11,834 bases of DNA from CAYNTG01 sp964400105 (lineage in GTDB: Bacteria; UBP14; UBA6098), in NCBI GenBank assembly GCA_964400105.1, contig CAYNTG010000076.1, positions 1 through 11,834 on the forward strand, in the 5' to 3' direction. Below, piece after piece: positions 1 through 5,966 of the stretch. The position numbers and the translations under genes are program-made. Numbering within the stretch: the stretch's first letter is position 1; each line of letters begins with the position of its first letter. The notes beneath the pieces were generated by a model. The model saw nothing but the letters and a program-made list of their open reading frames with translations, had not been told where the DNA came from and did no database searches.

Positions 1-22
1 GAAGTTTGTCGAATTTTCCCAT
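1..22 (-). CDS. Possible 5' end of a gene cut by the window edge
   Basis: On the minus strand an ATG at 22-20 opens a frame reading MGKFDKL to the window edge. It is preceded by AAGG about 9 nt upstream, a weak ribosome binding site. Its position, about 120 bp beyond the 3' end of the minus-strand gene at 143-1249, fits the start of the next gene in the same direction. Seven codons do not allow any family call, and this could be chance. Confidence 0.25.
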
Positions 23-142
23 TGTGGATTACCTTTTTTCTTTCATGCGGTCTCCGTCGCCCTCAATATACTCCATTTTCCGCAACTGGTAATGGGATTG
101 CTCCGCGTCCAATTTCCCGACCGGATAAAAAATCAGCGATCT

Positions 143-1249
143 CTATTCGATAATGACGAGGCGCTTCGTATGACGGACTCCGTCGCCCCATAACGCGAGG
201 AGATATATCCCGGACGGTAACCCGTTGCCAAAATCACCCTTTCCGTCCCACGATACCCGATAATCGCCCGGCTCTAAACGCTCCGGGGAAACGTGCCTGA
301 CGACCCGGCCTGTGAGATCGTAGATATTCCAGCTCACAAGACGAGGACTTTCGAGAACCTCGAACGGGATGGAAACCCGCGCGTTGAATGGGTTCGGGAA
401 CGGATTTCCGATGGAAACCGTCTTTGGACGGCGACTATATCTTTCGCCGATGTTAAAACTCGGATATCCGCCGCCATAGTATATCTGAACGATATACCAA
501 CTATACGGCGAGAGTGAAATGTTATTCCATTTGGTCACGAAAGCGAGATCGGTGAGCGGGCTTCCCGGCATGAAGCTGAACCCCCACTCTTCCCTGTCCA
601 ACTCATCGACATTGGCAAAAGCCATTTCATCGGGATATAGCATATCGCTCCCAAACGGAACGCCCTGCGCCAAAGCGAACGAGCTATCCTGCGTCACGGA
701 ATTCTCGTAAAGTGTCCAGTAAGCCGGCACATCGTCGCCAACAAATCGGCATGTCGAATTCGAGACCCCGGTGGCAAATTCGAGGATCGGATTGGCATTG
801 TCGCCGACCGTGGGATCGATATAGACCTTGAAACCGACCGAATGTGAATCGGCAGCATCGTTATATGCGAGGTATTCGATATTGCAGAATGCATCGAGGG
901 ACTCCTCCGGCATAAGATAAAACTTCTGCCACAATCGGATCGGATCGCGTATCCATTGGATCGTCATGTAAAAATCCTCGGGAATCCTGCCCTCGTCCAG
1001 AAGGGTCAGCGGCGCGCCCCTGCCCGGTTTATTGGAATAAAACGTTCCCTCGATTCGAATGACGACATATCCGCCCTCGACCGATGTTGGAAATCCATCG
1101 ATGTATGGGTCGCCGCCGGGCTTACCCATGCTGAATCGACCGGTCGAATCGTCCATGGCGATCTCTACCAGACCGTTATCGATCGTGATAATATCGCCGA
1201 AAACGCTCAATGCCATGATCAACATCAAAATCGCAATATTTTTTGCCAT
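143..1249 (-). CDS. Secreted protein with C-terminal FlgD-like/T9SS-type sorting domain
   Basis: Predicted 368-residue exported protein. The ATG at 1249 is chosen because AGAGG lies 5 nt upstream and the first 18 residues form a signal peptide (Lys3, then a hydrophobic stretch ending near VFG-D). The longer open frame running up to 1393 starts at a TTG and reads through an intergenic repeat, so it is rejected. Residues 20-270 are an acidic, aromatic-rich, beta-type region that I do not recognise. Residues 281-368 match the FlgD Ig-like/type-IX secretion C-terminal module: GNPFPNPFNARVSIPF, then IYDLTGRVVR, SWDGKGDFGNGLPSGIY and a terminal KRLVIIE. In known systems this module directs export across the outer membrane and is often cleaved with surface attachment. 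The protein is therefore inferred to be surface-exposed or released; its substrate is unknown. It lies 214 bp downstream of coaBC and probably has its own promoter, which I could not pin down. Confidence 0.85.
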   Translation of the reverse strand: MAKNIAILMLIMALSVFGDIITIDNGLVEIAMDDSTGRFSMGKPGGDPYIDGFPTSVEGGYVVIRIEGTFYSNKPGRGAPLTLLDEGRIPEDFYMTIQWIRDPIRLWQKFYLMPEESLDAFCNIEYLAYNDAADSHSVGFKVYIDPTVGDNANPILEFATGVSNSTCRFVGDDVPAYWTLYENSVTQDSSFALAQGVPFGSDMLYPDEMAFANVDELDREEWGFSFMPGSPLTDLAFVTKWNNISLSPYSWYIVQIYYGGGYPSFNIGERYSRRPKTVSIGNPFPNPFNARVSIPFEVLESPRLVSWNIYDLTGRVVRHVSPERLEPGDYRVSWDGKGDFGNGLPSGIYLLALWGDGVRHTKRLVIIE

Positions 1250-1314
1250 AAATACCTCTAATACAGATTGTTGAAAAATGAGTTTAAACTTCACAAAATT
1301 AAAATAATAAATTA

Positions 1315-1369
1315 TGTCATCCGAGTGAAGGAGATTGCCACGTCGGGCTATACCCTCCTCGCAATGACA
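1315..1369. repeat. Dispersed palindromic intergenic repeat (TGTCAT...ATGACA type)
   Basis: A 55-bp imperfect palindrome bounded by TGTCAT and ATGACA, with inner CGAG/CTCG and GGAG/CTCC arms. On the minus strand it reads TGTCATTGCGAGGAGG, then GACGTGGCAATCTCC, ending ATGACA. The phrase 'TCATTGCGAG...GGCAATCTC' is one I recognise as a REP/MITE-like element recurring in intergenic regions of many bacterial genomes. Only one copy is present here. It lies between coaBC and the downstream secreted-protein gene, so it would be transcribed as a hairpin if transcription continues from coaBC. Confidence 0.7.
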
Positions 1370-1463
1370 GGTTAACCTCTTGTTTTCTGTCAAAAATCAG
1401 AAATCTCAACACCACTATCGATTAACTTCTCGAAATTGCAAGATAAGCTAATATCCGTCGTCG

Positions 1464-2675
1464 TCAAAGGATTTCTCCATCGATCTCGATCAGTTTTTCC
1501 AATCGGTCAAGTAAAATTGCCGCCAATTCTTCTTTTTTAACTGTATCGATTTCGACTTCGGAATCCGGTAACACGATATATCCCCGGTTCGTATCCGACC
1601 CGAATGCCGCGCCGGGATGCCCCGGATTGTTCACGAAGATCATATCGAGGTTCTTATCGATCAGCTTTTTACGCGCATTTTCGACCTCGTTCTCCGTCTC
1701 GACCGCGAAACCGACGAGAATCCGATTCCCCTTGCGCTCGCCCAATTCCGCGAGAATATCCTTCGTTCTGTGAAACTCGATATTCCATTCGGTTCGCCCG
1801 GCCTTCTGGACCTTTCCGGGAATGCGCTTCGTTGTCCAGTCCGCAACGGCGGCTGTCATGATAACCATATCGGAGTCCGAAGCCTTAGCGAGCACGACCT
1901 CCGCCATCTCCGCAGCGCTTACCGTCGAAATTAGATTCACTCCGAACGGCGCGACGAGACTCGACGGCCCGCTAACCAAAGTAACATCGGCGCCGCGCAC
2001 GAAGGCCTCTCTTGCGATAGCATAACCCATCTTTCCGGTCGATGGGTTGGACAAAAATCGAACGTCGTCGATATATTCCCTCGTCGGGCCAGCGGTGATA
2101 AGCAATTTTTTGCCGGAAAAGGGCGTCTTGCCGACAATAGCCCTTTCCGATGCCGCGACGATTTTCTCGATAGCGATCAGCCTTCCATTGCCGATATCGC
2201 CGCATGCAAGCTCTCCGCTTTCCGGTCCGACGAAATCGAAACCCCGCTCCCGCAAAAGCGAGATATTATCCTGCACTGCGATATTCGCCCACATACGCTC
2301 GTTCATCGCCGGTGCGAGCAACACCGGCCCGTCGAAAGCAATAAGCGTAGATGTCAAAAGATCGTCGGCAATTCCGGCGGCGGCCTTTCCAATGAGATTC
2401 GCCGTCGCAGGGGCGATTAGAAAAAGATCGGCCCACGAAGACAGCTCGATATGCGCCAGCTTGCTTCCAGTTTCGGGGAACATCTCCACCGATACCGGGC
2501 CACTTGTCAGCACCTCGAACAGCATCGGATCCACGAAACGAGCGGCGTTGTGAGTCATAACCACGCGAACCTCCGCGCCGCCTTTTATAAATTCTCGTGC
2601 GATCTCGCATGACTTATAAACGGAGATCGAGCCGGTCACTCCGAGGAGGATGCGTTTTCCTGAATATCCAGCCAT
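1464..2675 (-). CDS. coaBC: Bifunctional phosphopantothenoylcysteine decarboxylase/phosphopantothenate-cysteine ligase
   Basis: Cytoplasmic enzyme catalysing two consecutive steps of coenzyme A synthesis: joining cysteine to 4'-phosphopantothenate (CoaB), then FMN-dependent decarboxylation to 4'-phosphopantetheine (CoaC). It has 403 residues, full length for the family. The CoaC half (about 1-180) has the flavin loop GVTGSISVYK (12-21), His75, PAMNERMW (122-129) with Asn125, and Cys158 in GELACGDIGNGR; these match the catalytic positions of E. coli Dfp. The CoaB half (about 188-395) has ITAGPTREYIDDVRFLSN (193-210) ending at Asn210, AAVADW (275-280), Lys288 in GKVQK, and FGSDTN (358-363). The ATG at 2675 overlaps the TAA of the upstream metalloregulator gene as TAATG. 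GGAGG at 2687-2683 sits inside that gene, 7 nt upstream, which indicates translational coupling. Nothing suggests damage. Confidence 0.97.
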   Translation of the reverse strand: MAGYSGKRILLGVTGSISVYKSCEIAREFIKGGAEVRVVMTHNAARFVDPMLFEVLTSGPVSVEMFPETGSKLAHIELSSWADLFLIAPATANLIGKAAAGIADDLLTSTLIAFDGPVLLAPAMNERMWANIAVQDNISLLRERGFDFVGPESGELACGDIGNGRLIAIEKIVAASERAIVGKTPFSGKKLLITAGPTREYIDDVRFLSNPSTGKMGYAIAREAFVRGADVTLVSGPSSLVAPFGVNLISTVSAAEMAEVVLAKASDSDMVIMTAAVADWTTKRIPGKVQKAGRTEWNIEFHRTKDILAELGERKGNRILVGFAVETENEVENARKKLIDKNLDMIFVNNPGHPGAAFGSDTNRGYIVLPDSEVEIDTVKKEELAAILLDRLEKLIEIDGEIL

Positions 2676-3163
2676 TATCGATCCTCCGGTTTATCATTGA
2701 AACGCGGGCATTTTATGCAGACCTCCGGGAAACGATTCGTCTCTGCATATTCTTTGAAAAGCACAAGCCATTCCGGAGATTCTTCGGAGGCGTTCACGAA
2801 ACGCACGAAAGCCGCCAATCGCTCGGTCGTCCCAAGACCGATAGCGTGCTCCAACTTGCACGCCTCATTATCCGCTATCTCCTTTTGAACGCCGAGGATA
2901 CCGTGGAGAAATTCGGAAAACAGACGATGCCTTCGACTTACACTTTTGGCAATCGTCCGACCCTTCTCAGTGAGCGTTACATCGCCGTATGGCTCATGCC
3001 GGACAAGCCCGATATCGACCATCTTCGAAACGATCTGTGTAACCGAAGGCCGCGAGACATTCATCTCGTCGGCGATTATGCTCATGGCCGCCGGTCTATC
3101 CGATTCGATAAGCCGATAGATTACTTCGAGGTAATCTTCGATATTTCGTGAAATACTCTCCAC
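2675..3163 (-). CDS. DtxR/MntR-family metal-dependent transcriptional regulator
   Basis: Predicted 162-residue metalloregulator, in this family a dimer that binds operator DNA when loaded with Mn(II) or Fe(II). A winged HTH occupies about residues 5-70, with the recognition region SRPSVTQIVSKM at 37-48. The dimerisation domain spans about 72-127. Candidate metal ligands are Asp10, Glu13, His79, Cys102, Glu105 and His106. Asp10 is the MntR-type residue (Met10 in DtxR) and Cys102 the DtxR-type residue (Glu99 in B. subtilis MntR). There is no C-terminal SH3-like domain. Instead a tail of about 35 residues carries Cys149-X2-Cys152. The start is a GTG at 3163: an in-frame stop lies 10-12 nt upstream and no other start precedes the HTH. 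No ribosome binding site is visible, and the near-consensus promoter would start transcription at the GTG itself. It is first in an operon with coaBC. Whether coaBC or a distant metal transporter is its main target is unknown. Confidence 0.93.
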   Translation of the reverse strand: MESISRNIEDYLEVIYRLIESDRPAAMSIIADEMNVSRPSVTQIVSKMVDIGLVRHEPYGDVTLTEKGRTIAKSVSRRHRLFSEFLHGILGVQKEIADNEACKLEHAIGLGTTERLAAFVRFVNASEESPEWLVLFKEYAETNRFPEVCIKCPRFNDKPEDR

Positions 3164-3169
3164 GCCATA

Positions 3170-3198
3170 ATTTTATACCACACAACAAGCTTTGTCAA
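3170..3198 (-). promoter_or_regulatory. Sigma70-type promoter of the metalloregulator-coaBC operon
   Basis: On the minus strand TTGACA (3198-3193) and TAAAAT (3175-3170) are separated by exactly 17 bp, one mismatch from the full consensus. The start point expected 6-8 nt downstream falls at 3164-3162, on or next to the GTG initiation codon. This implies a leaderless transcript. An alternative -10 (TATAAA, 15-bp spacing) would move the start only 2 bp. Confidence 0.65.
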
Positions 3199-3212
3199 TT
3201 ATAACATTGTAA
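3199..3212. promoter_or_regulatory. Candidate operator palindrome next to the regulator's -35 box
   Basis: TTATAACATTGTAA is a 14-bp imperfect palindrome (10 of 14 positions symmetric) abutting the -35 box of the metalloregulator promoter. It lies between the two divergent promoters, where an autoregulatory site could sit. It does not closely match a DtxR or MntR box known to me, so the assignment rests on position and symmetry only; AT-rich DNA gives such palindromes by chance. Confidence 0.22.
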
Positions 3213-3261
3213 CTTTGGCGATTTTTTTGTTTATATTTCAAGATATTCTGTATATAACGGC

Positions 3262-3289
3262 TTGCCAAAAAAATTTCTAATAATATATT
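3262..3289 (+). promoter_or_regulatory. Likely promoter of the HD-hydrolase/MFS gene pair
   Basis: TTGCCA (3262-3267) and TATATT (3284-3289) with 16-bp spacing, in an AT-rich stretch. Transcription would begin near 3296, giving a very short leader that still includes the GGGAGG ribosome binding site (3299-3304). A second possibility is TTGTTT (3228-3233) with TATATA (3251-3256) at 17-bp spacing. The first has nearly the same architecture as the element at 9337-9364. Confidence 0.4.
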
Positions 3290-3308
3290 CTCAAAAAAGG
3301 GAGGAAAA

Positions 3309-3860
3309 TTGAATAGAACCGAAGCACTCGAACTTGTCGAAAAAAGTGTGTCGAAAAGGAATCTCATAAAGCATATGCTCGCAACCGAGGCCGCGATGCG
3401 TGCGCTCGCGGAAAGGCTCGCAGGCGACACGGAAAAATGGGCACTCGCCGGGCTTCTCCACGATATCGATTATGACGAAACCGAGAAAGATTTCCCGCGT
3501 CACGGGCTTTTAAGCGCGGAAATGTTATCCGAAAAGGGAGTCGATCCCGAAATCATAGATGCTATTCGCGCTCATCCTAACCACGATGAATATCCGCCGA
3601 AAACCAAGATGGATTGGGCGCTTCACGCCGTCGATGGCCTCACCGGGCTTATCGTCGCGGCGGCGCTTATGCACCCCGATAAAAAGCTCGCCGCACTCGA
3701 CACGGCTTTCGTGATGCGAAGGTTCGGCGAGAAGCGTTTCGCCGCCGGTGCAAATCGAGACCAGATCCGAAAATGCGAAAAGCTCGGAATCCCACTCGAG
3801 GAGTTCGTCGAGATCACGCTTCGCGCAATGCAATCGATAAGCGACGACCTTGGCCTATAA
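3309..3860 (+). CDS. HD (HDIG) domain metal-dependent phosphohydrolase family protein
   Basis: 183-residue soluble protein of a small conserved single-domain HD family; substrate unknown, with hydrolysis of a nucleotide or other phosphoester typical of HD domains. The metal-ligand pattern is visible: His22 (LIKHM), the His51-Asp52 pair in GLLHDIDYD (48-56), later histidines His65 and His89/His92, and Asp109 in HAVDGLTG. The C-terminal half carries the conserved blocks LIVAAALMHPDKKL (114-127) and a FAAGANRDQIRKC segment (144-156), which place it with intact family members and not with GAF/GGDEF-coupled or RelA-type HD proteins. Translation starts at TTG 3309, four nt after GGGAGG; this matches the usual MNR-EALEL family start. 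Its 3' end overlaps the MFS transporter gene by 11 bp, so the two are probably expressed together. A functional link is plausible but unproven. Confidence 0.88.
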   Translation: MNRTEALELVEKSVSKRNLIKHMLATEAAMRALAERLAGDTEKWALAGLLHDIDYDETEKDFPRHGLLSAEMLSEKGVDPEIIDAIRAHPNHDEYPPKTKMDWALHAVDGLTGLIVAAALMHPDKKLAALDTAFVMRRFGEKRFAAGANRDQIRKCEKLGIPLEEFVEITLRAMQSISDDLGL

Positions 3861-5163
3861 GCCGGAAATCCCTCCGGAAAAGGCCCGCGCCGGTCAGGTC
3901 ATGTCGTGGAGCATGTATGACTTCGCGAATACGATCTTCTCGATGAACGTCGTTTCGCTCTATTTTCCACTCCTTATCGTCGTGAGTTTGGGCTATCGCG
4001 ATATCTATGTCGCGGTAGCCAACAGCCTTTCGATGCTCGTCGTCGCGGTGAGCGCGCCATTTCTCGGCCAGCTTACGGATACTATTGGCAGGCGCAAACC
4101 GGCGCTCTTCATAGCGACGGCGATCTGCTGCGCCGCCACGGTAGCCATCGGCTTCTACGCCCGGGCAGGCGTCAATGTATATATACTCCTCGCGCTTTTT
4201 TTCGTGGCCAATATCGCATATCAAATCGGTCTGGTGTTCTATAACTCGCTGCTTCCATCGGTCGCACCTAAGGGGATGATCGGTCGGATCGGCGGGATCG
4301 GCGTGGCCGTCGGCTATATCGGTTCGATAGTCGGCATGATCTTCGTCCTCCCATTCAACGAAGGCGCGCTGTTCGGCATCGATATTCCATGGATCGAGGC
4401 CGGCGGAAGAGAGGCGACCTTCATCCCGACGGCGATCCTCTTTGTTATCTTTTCGCTTCCGATCTTTCTCTTTTTAAAGGAAAAAAGAAATCCCGCGCCG
4501 CCCATCGATAATATTTCTCCCGTAAAAATGATTATCGAAACCCTGCGCGACACGAAAAAATACCCCGGCATCCGGCGTTTTTTGGTGGGAAAACTCTTTT
4601 TTCAGGAGGGAATCGAGACCGCGATCCTTTTTATGGGAGTCTATTCCGAAAAGGCTATCGGCCTCGGCGACAGCTTGAAAATCCAATTCTTCGTTGTAGC
4701 TACGGCATTCGCCGCTGTGGGATCGTGGTTTTTCGGGAAGGTTGTCGATAGGCATGGAGCGTGGAAAACGCTTATGGGAGTCCTCGTCGGGTGGGTGATT
4801 TCGCTGGTCGCGCTCGTCCTTTTAAACGGGAAAATGGTTTTCTTCGGAATGGGAGCGATAATCGGTATTCTTTTGGGCGGCGTCTGGACGGCGTCGAGGC
4901 CGCTTCTGATCGAGCTTTCACCGCCAGAAAATATCGGGCGATTCTTCGGGCTTTATTCGCTTTCCGGAAAGACCGCCGCGATTCTTGGCCCCATCCTATG
5001 GGGCCTCTCGACCTTGTTGTTGGGCAGTTTGGGAGATACATACGCATATAGGGGAGCCATTCTTGTCCTCGCGGTAATGATAGCGGTCGGAGCAGTCGTC
5101 CTTCGTCCGCTCAAAAGGGATATCGAAGACCGCCTTTCAACCCGGACAAAATTTTACTTATAA
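3850..5163 (+). CDS. MFS transporter, UMF1/Atg22-like family
   Basis: 437-residue inner-membrane transporter of the major facilitator superfamily with about 12 predicted helices. The N-terminal helix signature SWSMYDFANTIF (19-30) corresponds to the W-x-x-YD-x-AN motif of the UMF1/Atg22-like family. MFS motif A appears as GQLTDTIGRRK (73-83) between helices 2 and 3, and VFYNSLLPSVAP (129-140) is another family block. A cytoplasmic loop rich in charged residues (208-243) separates the two six-helix halves. The substrate is not known; eukaryotic Atg22 exports amino acids from vacuoles, but bacterial members are mostly uncharacterised. The chosen start is TTG 3850, inside the end of the HD gene, consistent with coupled translation; there is no strong ribosome binding site. 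ATG 3901 (Met18) is a credible alternative start. The last 10 bp overlap the convergent LRR gene. Confidence 0.88.
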   Translation: MAYKPEIPPEKARAGQVMSWSMYDFANTIFSMNVVSLYFPLLIVVSLGYRDIYVAVANSLSMLVVAVSAPFLGQLTDTIGRRKPALFIATAICCAATVAIGFYARAGVNVYILLALFFVANIAYQIGLVFYNSLLPSVAPKGMIGRIGGIGVAVGYIGSIVGMIFVLPFNEGALFGIDIPWIEAGGREATFIPTAILFVIFSLPIFLFLKEKRNPAPPIDNISPVKMIIETLRDTKKYPGIRRFLVGKLFFQEGIETAILFMGVYSEKAIGLGDSLKIQFFVVATAFAAVGSWFFGKVVDRHGAWKTLMGVLVGWVISLVALVLLNGKMVFFGMGAIIGILLGGVWTASRPLLIELSPPENIGRFFGLYSLSGKTAAILGPILWGLSTLLLGSLGDTYAYRGAILVLAVMIAVGAVVLRPLKRDIEDRLSTRTKFYL

Positions 5164-5867
5164 AGAATTTCTATCGATGGGTTCGTCGATGCGAATTCCT
5201 GCAGTCTTTCGATACATTCATCCAGGAGCTTATTCTTGTATAAGCGGGCCTCGCGAAGGCTTTTGATTCGCGAAAGTGCATCGACAGAGATATCGGAAAG
5301 TTGATTGTTATAGAGCCATATCGCGCGAAGGCTGTCGCAGCAACACAGCGGCTCGAGATCGATAGAGTTTATCCGATTGTCCTGAATGTTAAGTATTTTC
5401 ATTCGTGGGCATCGGGCAAGCGGTGCGAGGTCTATTTCCGAGATGCGATTCGACGAGGCCATCAAAAGCGAAAAACGCTCCAAACCGGCGAGCGGCGAAA
5501 GGTCGATTTCCTTGAGATCGTTATTGGATAGATTCAGCGAATAGAGGTTTAAAGCATCGGAGAGCGGCGAAAGGTCTATCCTCGTAAGTTCGTTATCGGA
5601 AATATCTATCGCTTGAATGGAACTGGCAAAAGGCCGGATGCAACGTAATGTGTAATACCCATCGAGCCCCATTCCACGAAGATTGAGCGCGATGACCTGA
5701 CCGACGGCATCCCTAGAAATCCGACTCTCCGGAATTGTTTTCCCCCCGATGATTACCGGCCTTGCGAAAGCCGATAACACTAAAATCAGAATGGAAACGA
5801 CCACTCCGAGAAACCGTCGATAATTGGCTATTTTCAAGTTACTTTGGAAAAATATTACACAATCCAA
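5154..5867 (-). CDS. Secreted leucine-rich-repeat protein
   Basis: 237-residue exported LRR protein with no recognisable catalytic domain. It starts at TTG 5867 with AGGA 6 nt upstream; no in-frame ATG occurs before the repeats. A long polar N-terminal segment with Arg17-Arg18 precedes a hydrophobic core (19-35) and a likely cleavage after AFA36. Six consecutive repeats of 24 residues start near 84, 108, 132, 156, 180 and 204. They follow the pattern LxxLxLSxNxLxxIDLSPLxxL, with consensus Asn at the turn. The unit is close to bacterial/SDS22-like LRRs. The last repeats drift from consensus, and the protein ends almost directly after them. Three consecutive cysteines (175-177) are unusual. LRR solenoids normally bind proteins or glycans, so a surface or periplasmic binding role is inferred. 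A promoter lies at 5911-5938. Confidence 0.85.
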   Translation of the reverse strand: MDCVIFFQSNLKIANYRRFLGVVVSILILVLSAFARPVIIGGKTIPESRISRDAVGQVIALNLRGMGLDGYYTLRCIRPFASSIQAIDISDNELTRIDLSPLSDALNLYSLNLSNNDLKEIDLSPLAGLERFSLLMASSNRISEIDLAPLARCPRMKILNIQDNRINSIDLEPLCCCDSLRAIWLYNNQLSDISVDALSRIKSLREARLYKNKLLDECIERLQEFASTNPSIEILYK

Positions 5868-5910
5868 TATATATCCTACTATGAACTATTGGAAACGATA
5901 CCTCTAATAG

Positions 5911-5938
5911 ACTATAACGATAATAATCTTACTGTCAA
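5911..5938 (-). promoter_or_regulatory. Sigma70-type promoter of the LRR gene
   Basis: On the minus strand TTGACA (5938-5933) and TATAGT (5916-5911) are separated by 16 bp. Transcription would begin near 5904, giving a leader of about 37 nt with AGGA close to the TTG start. It lies in the 99-bp gap after the end of the large exoprotein gene, so the LRR gene can be expressed independently. Confidence 0.6.
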
Positions 5939-5966
5939 ACAAAAACTTAATTTTTTCACTACCGAT

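Noticed and set aside
29..112. A 27-codon minus-strand frame starting at TTG 112 (LDAEQSHYQL...) and ending just before the ATG at 22
   Set aside because: The residue composition looks protein-like, but there is no convincing ribosome binding site, it is very short, and nothing else supports it.
1252..1263. Exact 12-mer TATTAGAGGTAT shared with 5898-5909, both on the minus strand upstream of secreted-protein genes
   Set aside because: A few exact 12-mer matches are expected by chance in a window this size. In one place the 12-mer is a ribosome binding site and in the other it overlaps a predicted transcription start, so the roles do not agree.
1250..1393. In-frame N-terminal extension of the secreted protein to a TTG at 1393
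   Set aside because: It reads through the palindromic repeat, has a composition unlike the protein, and would bury a normal signal peptide that follows a proper ribosome binding site at the ATG 1249.
1384..1403. Inverted repeat TTTCTG-N8-CAGAAA as a terminator after coaBC
   Set aside because: The stem is only 6 bp of mostly A/T pairs and no T-run follows on the minus strand.
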